NCBI RefSeq assembly: GCF_963576675.1
Contig: NC_088918.1
Coordinates: forward strand, 47,091,501 to 47,155,500
Origin: Euphorbia lathyris
Lineage: Eukaryota > Streptophyta > Magnoliopsida > Malpighiales > Euphorbiaceae
Direction: 5' to 3'
Length of the DNA stretch: 64,000 nucleotides
The stretch's first letter is position 1; the number at the start of each line of letters is the position of its first letter. Below the pieces are notes generated by a model, which searched no databases, was not told the origin of the DNA, and saw only the letters and a program-made list of their open reading frames with translations. Both the position numbers and the translations under genes were made by a program. This document shows positions 23,093-34,800 of the stretch, one piece after another.

Positions 23093-24957
23093 TGTTGGAA
23101 AATAGGCTAACGCATAGCAGCGGAAATATAAAAATTTTAACCTATTTCCATAAACCATAAGATCCGTTAACCGTTATTTCATATAAAGAGGGATAAGAAG
23201 AAATACCTTTTAGATGTTCTATCTACCGTTGCAAACGAAGTGCCCACAACTCTTACTTCGAGTTCCCGAGCACAAAACAAAACAAATATAAGATCAAGTT
23301 AGAATCAACCGTTGAATAGCAACCAAAGTAGATTGCCTCTAATTAATCAACACAAGATCAAGGATAAAGAAAGAAAGATGAAATCAATTGAATCGGTAGG
23401 AAGCGGTGGATTGTTTCATCCTCAACAAGGGGTGTCGAAATTCTCTCTCCCGGTTGCACTGTGTATTTCGAAAATTCCAGTAGGGTTTTTGCTTGGTGGA
23501 TTTCAAAAATCCTATAAGGGGGGTTATTTATAATCTCTTGTATCTAATCCCTAGTTAGATAGAATTAGGTTATTGAAATAAGAATTCTATTCGGAATAGA
23601 ATTCATAATTATTATCCATTAATATATCTAATATATAAAGGATAATAATAATAACCTTATTGGATAATAATAGGAGTAATTTAATCTAATTAAAACTCCT
23701 AGCTCATTTATCCTTTAATTAATTTAATTCATAATCCTAATCTAATTAGAATAGATAAAATCAAATTAATTATTTATGTATTTATATACATAAATTTCGA
23801 CCCCCTCTATTACTGGGCCTTACTGGGCTCAGTTGGGCTTCCATTAATTAATTAACATCTGTCTCTCTTTTGGGTTCCAAGTCTTATGTGTGACCCATTA
23901 GGTTCTTATTGCTTCTAGCCGTATGCAACTATTAAAATTAACTTTCAAAGAATTATATTTAATCTTTGCATAACGGAATGATGTACAGAGTATGTGATTA
24001 GCAAGTCCGTAATCATTCCCCTAGAGCTATAAGAAGACAGGTTGATTCTGTCGTTGACCTTTCAGTATTAGTTACGATATAATTCGATCCTTTATCAACT
24101 ACGTCCTCGAACTGAATCTTATGACTATGGGTAATGTCAAGTCACATATAGCGAGACGTTCGTTTTACTTGTACAGGCCGAGTCAACTCAAAATAGATAG
24201 GTTAAGTGAAATCTGTATTTCAAGTCTTAAGTTATCACCTTGCAAGGATTTAGAGTCGAGTCTTCCACAAGCGATCCATGGACATATCTCCCATTTATCG
24301 GGAGTGATAAATGCTCAATCCAATATATAACGATCCCTCAATCACTTCCTGTGATACCCAACATCTTCTGTTCACACCCTAGAGTCATCTCTGTTAAGGA
24401 TCGTGTTACACCAGAGTCAAAGCGTCACATTCCGTAATCCAGAATACCAATTAACATTCCTTTGAGTCTGAGGATTATTTACACCTATTAATACCAATGA
24501 GATGAACAGGTGACAATGATGAATCTACCCATCCTGTTATCTCAAGTCGGGTCCCCAATCCTAATGAACTACTTTTCATTGGATCCATGTAACTGTCCAG
24601 ATATCTATATATATGAAGCTTGTGAGATCAGCTTTCTGTCGGAAAGAAGACATTGTTACATGCAAGTCTCAGCAGTGATATGTCAATCCTAAACATATTA
24701 CTTGACTTGGGGTGGTTTTAAGTTTATTAGTTTATTATAAAGTTTTGTCTCACTTCATGCTTGTATGAACACTTTATAATCACTTTAAAACAAACTTACG
24801 GATTTCCTTTTATTAGACTTTATTTAGTGCTTAAAAGGGATTGCCTTTATATAGTTATAAAACATATATCTCATTAAAACAAATGATATAAAGAACAATT
24901 CATTTACATTAAGTTTGTATCCTAGAACAATTGTATATAGGACACTAAACCCCAACA
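23093..24957 (-). repeat. Copia B 5' LTR (right copy)
   Basis: Reads on the minus strand from TGTTGGGGTTTAG (24957) to TTCCAACA (23093). It has a 9-bp duplication of a TTTATTA stretch near 24725 absent from the other LTR. The promoter region includes a TTATAAATAA box (minus strand, near 23530). Confidence 0.93.
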
Positions 24958-26479
24958 GATGCGCCCCTGATTGCGGCTTTTGTGGAGCGATGGCAGCCAG
25001 ACACGTCATCATTTCACATGCCGTTTGGTGAGATGAGCATTATGTTGCATGATGTGTGGCAGATTTTGCGCATCCCCATCGATGGGGCTATGGTGACTGC
25101 TGATGCGAGTGTTGAGGAGCTTCAGTCTTGTGTGATGGAGTTGTTTGGTATGACTTGGGAGGAGTTGCAGAAGGGTCACTACTTTAATGGCGGTATACGA
25201 GCGGCTTCCGTCCTAGATTATTGTCAAGGAGATCGGATTCCTGATGCACAGGCTACAGCTTGGACGTTTCTTATGCTCGGTTGCACATTGTTCGTGGACA
25301 AGAGTGGGGACCGCATTCGACCTTCCTATCTGTTGGAGGTACATGACTCGGTAACTGGAGCCATTAGACTCTCGTGGGGCTCAGCTGCACTAGCATATCT
25401 ATACCGTCATCTAGGTATTGCTAGCAGAGGAGACTGCGGACAGATCACGAGTTGTCTGACACTGCTTCAGGCATAGATTTATGAGTACTTCCCGTGCTTC
25501 AGGCCTCAGCGAGAGGGAGTCACATTGGATCCGGCGATTCCGAGGGCTTGCATATGGCCATCTATATCGATGGAGAAGAGTGGGGATCGACTGAGATCAT
25601 ATCGTGTGCGGCTTGATAGATTGACTGATGATGAGGTACAATTTCAATTTAATTAAATAAACCAAATACATTTACTTGTATTATTTGTATGTTAATGTTG
25701 TTGTATACGTCTGTAGGTGATGTGGATGTCGTATGGTCCTGATGCCATTACGCATACCCCTAGGACGATATACGCCGGATGGATACGTTACAGGGATGTG
25801 ATCGAGCCGTACATACCGTGGAGATGCCTTCGCCAGCTAGGTTACTTGCAGACCATACCTCGACCGATCTTGAGGCCGTTGAAGGCCGTACGTCCTTGGT
25901 CCAGCTTGAAGTATCGGGTAGAAGTGCCCGCCAACATGGCGGAGGATCTTTGGACCTTGTTTCCCGAGGCGGGCATGCTTATATTGTCTCGGTTAACTCT
26001 AGCACGGACTCCTTCAAACTGTGAGAAGCAGTACATGTCGTGGTACTACCTACATTCAGACCCTCAGCTACTACCGGATATGCCTGCACCCGGACCGGTT
26101 ATTCATACTCGCTCGAATAGCGAAGTGGTAAGTAATTTAAGTTTTAATCAATTTATTTACAATTATCAAATTATATTAAAAGAAATGATATTTATTCATT
26201 TTGGGTTATTTCTTTTGCTAGTGGGTTAGCCGTTGGGCTAACTGGGGAGAAGGTGCATTGGCCGCGATGAACCTTCTTGATGAGGATGTTGCGACTGAGT
26301 GGCAACAATCATACGACCAGATTTTGGATGCTTGGAATTCGGCCAAGTGATTTGTGGTTGTGTTTTTAGTACTTTTTATTATAAGTATATTTACGTTGGC
26401 ATTCGGATAATATCTTTACTATGTACTTGGTATTTTAGTACTTTAATTTTATAAGTACGTTGTTTATTACCATTTGTTA

Positions 26480-27590
26480 AACAGAATTCAATCAGAATCA
26501 ACCTGTAACATATATAAAGTTAACTGGATCAGTAACTGAGTACAAACAGTAACTGTTTGTTATCCAGGATCAATCAGAATCAACTTGTAACATATATAAA
26601 GCTATCTGGATCAATCCATAACATTACAGACACAATACAGACACAACCTGTAACTCGAATGAACAAAACTGAGTCAAAACAGTAACTCTTTGTTATCCAG
26701 AATCAATCGGAATCAACCTATAACATATATAAAGCTATCTGGATCAATCCAGAACATTACAGAATTAATACAGACACAATACAGACACAACCTGTAACTC
26801 GAATGAACAAAACTGAGTCAACACAGTAACTATTTGTTATCCATAATCAATCAGAATCAACCTGTAACATATATAAAGCTATCTGGATCAATCTAGAACA
26901 TTACAGACACAATACAGACATAACCTATAACTCGAATGAACAAAACTGAGTCAAAATAGTAACTGTTTGTTATCCAGAATCAATCAAAATCAACCTGTAA
27001 CATATATAAAGCTATCTGGATCAATCCAGAACATTACAAAATCAATACTGACACAATACAGACACAACCTGTAACTCGAATGGACAAAACTGAGTCAAAA
27101 CAGTAACTATTTGTTATCCAGAATCAATCGGAATCAACCTGTAACATATATAAAGCTATCTGGATCAATCCAGAACATTACAGAATCCATATAGACACAA
27201 TACAGACACAACCTGTAACTTGAATGAACAAAATTGAGTCAAAACATTAACTGTTTGTTATCCAGAATCAATCAGAATCAACTTGTAACATATATAAAGC
27301 TATTTGGATCAATCCAAAACATTACAGACACAATACAGACACAACCTGCAACTCGAATGAACAAAATCGAGTCAAAACAGTAACTGTTTATTATCCAGAA
27401 TCAATCGAAATCAACCTGTAACATATATAAAGCTATCTGGATCAATCTAGAACATTACAGAATCAATACAGACATAATACAGACATAACCTGTAACTCGA
27501 ATGAACAAAACTGAGTCAAAACATTAATTGTTTGTTATCCAGAATCAATCAGAATCAACCTGTAACATATATAAAGCTAACTGGATCTAA
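26480..27590. repeat. Satellite of about eight units, 133 or 144 bp each
   Basis: The anchor CATATATAAAG recurs at 26509, 26591, 26724, 26868, 27001, 27144, 27289, 27422 and 27566. Spacings are 82, 133, 144, 133, 143, 145, 133 and 144 bp. The long type contains an extra GAATCAATAC-like 11 bp. The array fills the gap between the 3' ends of the PMD and MURA-OTU genes, and its last unit contains the stop codon of the latter (27577-27579). There are no unique spacers, so it is not a CRISPR. Confidence 0.95.
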
Positions 27591-30370
27591 GTTTAACCAA
27601 TCTTGTCCATTGTGCTGTCCTAGCTGCATAAATGCGATCCCACCCTTCAACGATACGTTCATGGTGTTGTTTCCACCATTCTAGTACATAGGGGAATGGA
27701 AAATTAGGAGATAAATTTAAACGAATATAGTGGCGACAGTGCGTACCCAAATGAGCTATGCAGATCTCTCGTTCTGGTCTTGTAGCAGTGGAAGGGGCAT
27801 ACATTGGTAACACAGTACCATAAAAACTAGAGTTAATTCCACCCAGGTAACTGAAAAACATTAAAGCAGCATTGTACAATGTAGCAATCAGAAACAAGTC
27901 ATCATAAACGAGCATCCAATGCTCAGGCGAACAAGCTCCACCGTCCCAACTTATCCTATTAATTGCTGCATCAACACCGTCAATTAACACAGTTTCATAC
28001 CGAAAACGGTTAGCAATTACTTCATTCCTAAGGTTATGCCTAACTGATTGCCACTTATCTTTGGTGCCAAAAATGTAGGAAGAAACAACACGAAAGCCAC
28101 AATTTCCATCACCGATTACGTCGTAATATGTTTCAACATAGGGCTTAATGATCCCAATTATTTTGTCAGAATGAACGAAATCATTAACTTCATACGTATT
28201 TCCATCTGCATTGAGTGAAATAAGATATTGTAAACCACACAGAACTTATGTTAAGTGTAAATGAATTAGATATTGCAAAACTGTATTACCTAAGGATGCA
28301 AAATTATGGACAGATGATGAAGAGCTTTTCCTACCACTTCTACCACGGCTCATAGACGAACTACTAGAACGAGCACGTCCACGCCGAGTTTCGTTGTACT
28401 CCCAGGCACTAGTCATACGTCTTGTGGATTTACCCGCCTTCGGTCGTCCTCGAACGTTAATTTTCACATCAGGTTCGGTGTAATGTGCTTGATCAGGGTG
28501 TAGTTGATCACGTATAAGTATTGAAATGTTCCGCAACAAGGCTGGGTCACCTTTAGAGACCTGGTCGACTAAGGATTTAAAATATCTCTGATCCTCTGTC
28601 TGATCATGACACCCTTCAGTTTCATGAGTCTGACCATAATTAATCAAAATTGTTCTCCAGAACACATTAACCCTCTCAGTATTGATCATATCACCAGACT
28701 CATAAGCTTGTTTGATCTCGCATGCACATGGTATCTGATGAGAGGTTCTCAATACACAACCACAAAGCGCATTCACTTCATGACTCAAACTTCTCATGCG
28801 ATCTAACTCAACATTGATCAGTTGCATGCAGTAGTGAGAGACTTTGCATACCAGGTAGTTAAAGGGGAATCCAGAGTAAAAGACTCCTTTACGAAACCTA
28901 GACTGCTCAAGCATGTACCTAATAAGAAGATAAACATACTATCAGTTGACTGAGATTACAAATACATGATAAGAATACAAACATCTTCCAATCGAACGTA
29001 TTGAAAATACCTGATATTAGTTGCCTGGGCTTCTATCTGCTTGTGAACCTTCTGTCATATCGTATCCAGCGATCTTGTGGCTGTATTGAGCCATTGCTTT
29101 AGACTCGCATGTTCGCTCTCCACACGACAAGTGGTTGTGTTGCCAAAATGTATGAAATTTTTCGTCCAAGCAACAACAAACTTCTCCTTATGCACCAACC
29201 ACGTCTCCGCAACGTACGAGATAAGAGTTTGGTACCTGCTCATCGAATCCTTCATCTTGCCCATATTTTCCTCGTACTCCGCAATGGATAAAGATTCAAT
29301 TAATTTTCTCCATTTTTCATTCTTGAATTTACCGTCAATTGATTTGTCTACCATAATTATGTACGCCCGATCTTCTACATCCTTGTTTATATGCTAGGTG
29401 CATAGCAAGTGTGCTGTATGTGGGAAAGCCTCCAGAATCGGTTTCAACAACCCCAACTCCCTATCACTGACGATAATAGTCGGGTTGAGATCAAACCCAA
29501 TCAAAACCCTCAGCCGCTGCAGGACCCAACGGTAGCTTCCTTCTGTCTCATCTTTAATGATGGCATATGCGATCTTGAAATTGTTATTGCAAGGCGTCAT
29601 CCCAACAATTTCAACAAATGGCATTTTGTACTTGTTGGTTTTATACGTTGAATCAATGCCGATGTACCAGTGATAAGTCCTGAATAAATCTACTGATTCT
29701 GGATGTGCCATAAACACATGTGTAATCACGCTAGAATCACCCTCAGTTTGCGTATAGTGAGCATACTTGTTCTCGAGAGCAATATGATAGAACTGACTAG
29801 CCAAGTCTCTACCTTCGAACCCATCCTTCCTCATTTATCTCTATAGTTGTAGACGTGTTTAATTATTGGGTTGTCTTCAGGATGCTTTTCTTTAACGGCT
29901 GCTAAAATAGCACAAGGCTTTGCTTGAGCCGAACTCATATCACGAACGATTAATTTAGATGTGGTACTGAGTCCGCTCATCTGCCGACTTCCCTCTGGAT
30001 ACACATGTAACGAATGATTATGCTGACCAGTTAATCCAGCCTTAGCCTTTATCCCCCAGCCAGTAAGGTCTGACCGTTGATAGGCTTTAATCTCAAAGCT
30101 ACACCTGCACGCTTTAGTTTTAGTTTTTCGTATTAACCCTGCATCATCTGTTTTCCCTCTGTAGCGTTCACCCCGTTAACATCTCAATTGCTTTTGCTTT
30201 CCACCATGTTTATGCGAAGATATTATAATCTCAAACCCAATTCGAATAGCTACATGTTTTTCCCAAGTAACAGCATCTTCACACGAAGGGAAAACGGTGT
30301 CCGTTATAAAACGAGAACTGTAATCAATGCCGTCGGGTTGCCAATCTTCTAACGGTTCCTGAATATATAA

Positions 30371-30476
30371 AAAATGGCATTCGGGTGCATAATATGTAGT
30401 AACAATACGCGTAAAAATGTTAAAAAATGGCATTCGGGTGCATAATATGTAGTAACAATACGTGTAAAAATTAAAA
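30371..30476. repeat. 53-bp tandem duplication in transposase intron 1
   Basis: The segment around GGCATTCGGGTGCATAATATG occurs twice, offset by 53 bp, with one C/T difference. It lies just upstream (on the minus strand) of the second transposase exon. Confidence 0.9.
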
Positions 30477-30610
30477 AATATAAATTTAGGGCTTAGTTGG
30501 GCAGCCTGCACGTTAAAAATTACAATTCCGAGCTTGTTCGGATCTCGTATAGGCTAAACGGACAGGCCGCCCCGTTAAAATGCAAAAAATGGGGCAAATT
30601 ATGCCTAAAG

Positions 30611-30772
30611 GGGCAGCCTGCCCGTTCCACAGGCCGAACGGGCAGCGCGCTCTGCTCGTTCGGCTGGTGGAACGAGCGGCGGCAGGCCGAACGAGCGGCG
30701 CATGCCGCTCGTCCGCACGGTCGAACAGGCAGTTCGTCCGTTCGGCCGTACGGACGAGCGGCATTCGTCGCC
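30611..30772. repeat. GC-rich palindromic array near the right end of the MULE
   Basis: Several imperfect palindromes built from GTTCCAC/GTGGAAC and GGCCGAAC/GTTCGGCC words, with CGTTC...GAACG outer arms. It lies in the first intron of the transposase gene. The same words make up the left array and 38-bp palindrome at 14390-14678. Confidence 0.8.
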
Positions 30773-30900
30773 CGTTTAGGCCAAATCCATTTAAAAAAAA
30801 TTTCAAAATTTAATAAACAAAATTTTAATTTAAATTTATATCGTAGGATTACCTCGTGTTCGAAATCATGGACTTCAGGAATGCTCGGGTCCATTTTCAT

Positions 30901-31036
30901 CCAATTCGGGTTTTTAGGCTTGGGAGAGAAAGAGAGGAAAAAAATTTTGGTTTTTGAAAAAAAATTATGAGAAGGGCATAAAATGTCAAAAGGGTGCGGT
31001 GGGTGAAAAAAAAAGTTACGGTATATAGCAATACCC
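30901..31036 (-). repeat. Right terminal inverted repeat of the large MULE
   Basis: Reverse complement begins GGGTATTGCTATATACCG, then CACCGCACCC, TTTTGACA and CTCATAATTT as at the left end. The MURA start codon (30900) is just inside it. Confidence 0.7.
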
Positions 31037-31044
31037 TAAAAAAA

Positions 31045-31890
31045 ATGAACGGCACGGTAGAAGCCACTAACAAAAATAGCAAAAAGATAATACAGAAGAT
31101 GGCATTAACATAGAAGGACTAGCATGAGATGTTGCCATTTGCTTTGTATACAGGGGCGGAACCAGGGGGGGCTCCAGTCCCGGCCGGCCGCCCGAGAATT
31201 GAGAAATTTTTTTTATTTAGTAACGGTGTCTCGTAATATTTTGGAGAGAATATATTGACTCTATGTAGTATTATATCAATGTTCAAACATAGATGAGGTG
31301 GTTAAGGATGCTTGCTTTTATTTGAGAGGTCTTGTATTTGATTCCCTTCAACCTCATTTTATTTTAAAAAGTTTTGCTCAGCCCTAACGGGCTGGACTTT
31401 GCAAAATTTACCGTCAAATTTCGAATTTTTTTTATTGATATGTTTGAGTCCCGGGTCATTCGGGGTCCTGGTTCCGCCACTGTTTGTATAGATGTACAAC
31501 CACTATGAGAATATCCGTAAGACCTACACCGTATTAATGGAGGTTGTTATACCCATGAAAATGGAAATTCCTTGGTTAGAAGTCATGCTAGAATCCGGGA
31601 TTGATGAGTCAAAATAGATTCAGAAGAGATACGACCAAATAAACTTCATTGAGGGAAAGAGGTTAGCTGCAATTTATGACAGACAGTTGTATCAAAGAAG
31701 GCTTATCAAGTCTTATATTAAGAAGATAAAGGACATGAACTTCCAAGAAAGAGATCTAGTCTTAAAGAAGATTATCCTTAGGCATCAGGAATGTTGACCC
31801 TAAAGTATGAAGGGTCGTATGTTCAGGAGGAGCTCTACTTCTTGTTAGCATAGAAGGGGAGGAGGAGAAAATGCAAATCCCATGAACTCA
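31045..31890 (+). pseudogene. Gypsy integrase, downstream half, split by a hAT MITE
   Basis: Resumes the integrase frame left at 14104: MNGTVEATNKN, HEMLPFALY (to 31150), then after the MITE IPMKMEIPWLEVM (near 31550), the KRYDQINFIEGKRLAAIYDRQLY stretch (near 31630) and FQERDLVLKKI (near 31742). This is the typical C-terminal part of plant gypsy integrases. In-frame stops occur near 31095 and 31615 and at about 31795. An LTR was not identified downstream. Confidence 0.85.
31151..31482. mobile_element. 332-bp hAT MITE
   Basis: Terminal inverted repeats CAGGGGCGGAACCAGG and CCTGGTTCCGCCACTG, with an 8-bp target duplication TTTGTATA (31143-31150 and 31483-31490). CAGGGGCGGA ends and 8-bp duplications are typical of hAT. 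No coding capacity. Removing it rejoins the gypsy integrase. Confidence 0.95.
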
Positions 31891-34800
31891 GATGTTGTCA
31901 GGAGATGTTCATAATTAACTAGAATGTCAAAGTTGTAACTTTTCTTTGAATGATGTTCCTCTTTGTTTATTTTTTTTTAGTGAAAGCGATATTTTTTTTA
32001 CCTTTATTTCTTTTTAAAATAATTCTCCAGCTACTTAAATATCCATCATTTCACCTATATGTATATTTATTTAAGCAAACTTTATTAAAATCAATGCATT
32101 GATACACGTTAGACATTCATAAGGGTAGATGAGGTTCTTTTTGTGAAGCATAATAAAAAAAACTTTTGAATTACGAGAGTCATATCCATGAACGATGTTA
32201 GCCGAGGAAGTTCCAACTAAGCGAGATCTTATCCCTATTAACCTAACATGACCATCATGTTACGATCGATCCAATCAGTCCATTGTTGGATCCTCAACAT
32301 CATTATCTGACTCAACTTCGTTGGTCTTTACATTCCAATCTCACTAATAAAATAACCAAAAATAATAATAAGGAACAATGATATAGTTTTAAAAAGGTAC
32401 ATATTTTAAAATCATAAATTGTATGCATGAACTCAGAATCTCTGTTTTCGTATTCGATTTGTAAAGCTAATTTCTTGGTTAGTCGGGTGGTGACTCTGTA
32501 AAGAAAAGTTACAAAATTAATATGGCAAAAAGTCCACTTTTGAACATTTAAATAAAAGCAATGTTTTCTAAAATAACACATCAAAACGAGTCTAATGCTC
32601 GTGTTTAAACTATATGTGCTTTGATCTACCAATAGATCACCTTTCATCCAAACCGATATTTGCTCATAGTTGTACAAAAATTGGTTAAATGAACTTCATG
32701 TGACTTAAAGAATGATGTATGTCCAAAAAAATGAATGTAATAAAGAAAACTCATTACAACATAGGCAAACACATTAATGTTAACACATATCATGAGAGAA
32801 AATGTTCTCCCTTCCAACCTTATTCTTCCACGATTAGTCAAAACTGTAATTCTTTCCTAGGTATTAGTTTAGTTTATCACAACATAGGATGATGAATTCG
32901 ACTCTCGAGTAACCGATGCAAATATTTTGGTATCCTAAAGGAAAATTACTACTACGTTCTTAAATATGAGTTATGGACAAGGCTTTAGATAACATCAAGG
33001 CTCCCATAGTAGAATATATCTATGTCTCTTCAATCACGGGTCAACAGATGGATAACGCTACTAGGCTATAAGTAACACACACACTTTATACCCAAGACTT
33101 ACTAAGATTTTGAATGCATAAAGCACTTTTGTTGGGTTTAAGGATTCGCAAGATAGTGCACAAATGTAGTGTAATGCGAAAAAAAATAAACCAACTAGTA
33201 AAGTTTAAGTGTTTTAATATTAGGATTTTCATTGGTGTCCAATCAATTTTTCCCCAATATGAGCGCATGATACTTCAGGAGGGTCTTACCACACCCGGAA
33301 AAGAAGAACATCTATCATGAGTGGGAAAATGGACCAGTGCGGAAAAATGTGATTTTCAAAAGCATATAGTTGAACAATGTAGAGTTTTCTCTAAATCTGA
33401 TAGACTATGATATTCACTATACTAGATTGACTCATAATCTACTACACCTTGGGAGATAGATTCATGACACTCACTTACTTATCTAATATTGAAACGTAAT
33501 AAACTTTTCTACTTGGGTTTATTTTATATGATACTGTGGTTGCTTAACTAACGTGCATGCTACTACAATGGAAAAAATAAATAAATAGATTATTATATAT
33601 TTACAATAGATTAGGATAAATGAGGATACAAGACATCAAATAGAGATTTACAATAAGGGAAAAACCTAGATATATACATATATTAAACCTGTAAAATAAT
33701 AACAGTTGTTGTTGTGGTAATGCATTGCCCCATCTTCGCTTGCTTTGCGATGCTGGAGTTGATACCGCAAAAGATTCAAGTATGGACTCTCTTAATTTAG
33801 TAATTAACCACTTAATAACCCCATTTAATATAAGTAATTAATATATCATCAGAAATCTAATCACTCATTAATTTATTCATAAATTATTTTGGTGAAAATA
33901 TTCAAAATAATTGATAAATACTTTAATGACTAATTAAATTATATTCTCATAATAGATCATTTATTAAAGGATTAGAATCAGTTAATTCCAAATTTTGGGA
34001 GATTTTTTTTTTGTATTTTTATACTTTGGAAAATCTTACTTATTTTAGGATTTATTTTATCTTCATATTACCCTAAAATACACTAAGTGTATGTCTACTT
34101 CCAAAAATATATATTTATATTATTATAAGCCTTAAATAAATTCACAAGAATATTGAAAGAAAACTAAACTAGACTTAGATATATAGTATTTAATGTCTAA
34201 ATTGTTTGGATTATCCCGACGAATTGCTGCCGAAAAAAAATATATATTCAATAAATCTTATTAAATAGAGTAGGATCACATGCATGATGGTAATAGGTAA
34301 GGCTTATTTTGTTAAAAACAAAGTAAGCATAGCATTTACCATTACTTAAAAATGACATTTTTTTTTATTACATTTACAAACGATCTAATAAAAACATTTC
34401 ATATGAAAAAACATTTTATATTGCTTTAAGTACTCAATTTCTTATACACAATTATGTCTATGAGCATTTCTAGATGCAAAATTCTCAAATTTAATAAATT
34501 ATAAAATAGTTCTAATAGATTTTATGCTTTTCAGGACACAACATGATAACAGAAAAATGAAAAACCAAATCCGAAAATCGTATCACTTAACGAGCTTTAG
34601 GGGCTAAGTCCTTGAAATTGGAAGATTTTGATACGTTTCTCCCAAATTGTATCTAAAAGACCATGTAAATCAGAATCTAATAGAGATTTTCAAAGACAAT
34701 AAAAAGACTATTAGCGATTGGAAGTTTCACAATGAGGTGATTAGAGAACAAAATTGATTGTATAGCTGATGAATTGAAGATGAACTTAACATGAAGGATA

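Larger units (their letters stand above)
15493..24957 (-). mobile_element. Copia B: nearly complete Ty1-copia element, 9465 bp
   Basis: Flanked by a perfect 5-bp target duplication GATGC (15488-15492 and 24958-24962) that splits a PMD codon. LTRs lie at 15493-17348 and 23093-24957, each with TGTTG...CAACA ends. By eye they differ by about 25 substitutions and one 9-bp indel, so the insertion is young compared with everything around it. A perfect initiator-Met-tRNA primer site and a polypurine tract are present. gag and pol are complete in extent but carry several stops, so this copy likely moved using proteins supplied by another element. Confidence 0.95.
14277..26350 (+). pseudogene. Plant mobile domain (PMD, MAIN-like) gene of the MULE, interrupted by copia B
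   Basis: Inferred exons: 14277-14288 (ATG plus three codons), 14847-15117, about 15210-15492 continuing at 24963-25635 after copia B, 25717-26127, and 26222-26350 ending in TGA. Splice joins 25635/25717 and 26127/26222 preserve frame with GT/AG borders. Recognisable PMD (PF10536) segments are PGGPSNGLVIPSF near 15268, FVERWQPDTSSFHMPFGEM near 24980, and the WEEL/WTFLMLGCTLFVDKS stretch near 25160-25300. PMD proteins of hosts (MAIN family) act in silencing and genome stability; TE copies have no proven role. Damage: TAG at 14943, a one-base frameshift near 15445, TAG for Trp at 25474, and the retrotransposon insertion. Confidence 0.8.
27577..30900 (-). pseudogene. MURA-type transposase with C-terminal OTU cysteine protease domain
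   Basis: Inferred exons: 30900-30853 (ATG plus 15 codons), 30358-29011, 28918-28290 and 28205-27577. All joins keep frame with GT/AG borders. The transposase DDE region includes GIDSTYKTNKY near 29660, IVSDRELGLL near 29470 and CRVESEHASLK near 29110. The third exon has a Cys-rich SWIM-like part (CGCVLRTSHQIPCACE, near 28750) and a Ser/Arg-rich stretch. The last exon opens with the OTU motif GDGNCGFR (near 28105; Asp and Cys are catalytic), with a candidate His in HCRHYIRL near 27730. MULE transposases cut and join the terminal repeats; the OTU part may deubiquitinate proteins (inference). Damage: TAA 30176, frameshift near 29838, TAG 29394 (Trp of CTWH), TGA 29055. Confidence 0.85.
14105..31036. 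mobile_element. Large Mutator-like element with PMD gene and MURA-OTU gene
   Basis: Related terminal sequences occur in opposite orientation: a TGCTATATACCG motif and a downstream CACCGCACC...TTTTGACA...CTCATAATTT segment at 14105-14190, mirrored at about 30960-31036. Both flanks are halves of one gypsy integrase reading frame, fixing the borders to within about 10 bp. A clean 8-10 bp target duplication is not visible, probably because the left tip has decayed. Size is about 16.9 kb, or about 7.5 kb without the inserted copia B. It holds two convergent genes, a PMD gene (+) and a transposase with an OTU domain (-), separated by a satellite. PMD genes within MULEs are known in plants. Confidence 0.8.

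Noticed and set aside
26480..27590. CRISPR or coding repeat
   Set aside because: Units are 133-144 bp, contiguous and without unique spacers, and no long frame spans them. It is a satellite.
30513..30970. Overlapping frames on both strands near the right end of the MULE
   Set aside because: They cross the GC-rich palindromic array in intron 1 of the transposase gene; only the 48-base first exon (30900-30853) joins in frame to the next exon.
33720..33780. GC-richer patch that might be an exon
   Set aside because: No sustained frame and no splice signals that keep one; left unassigned.
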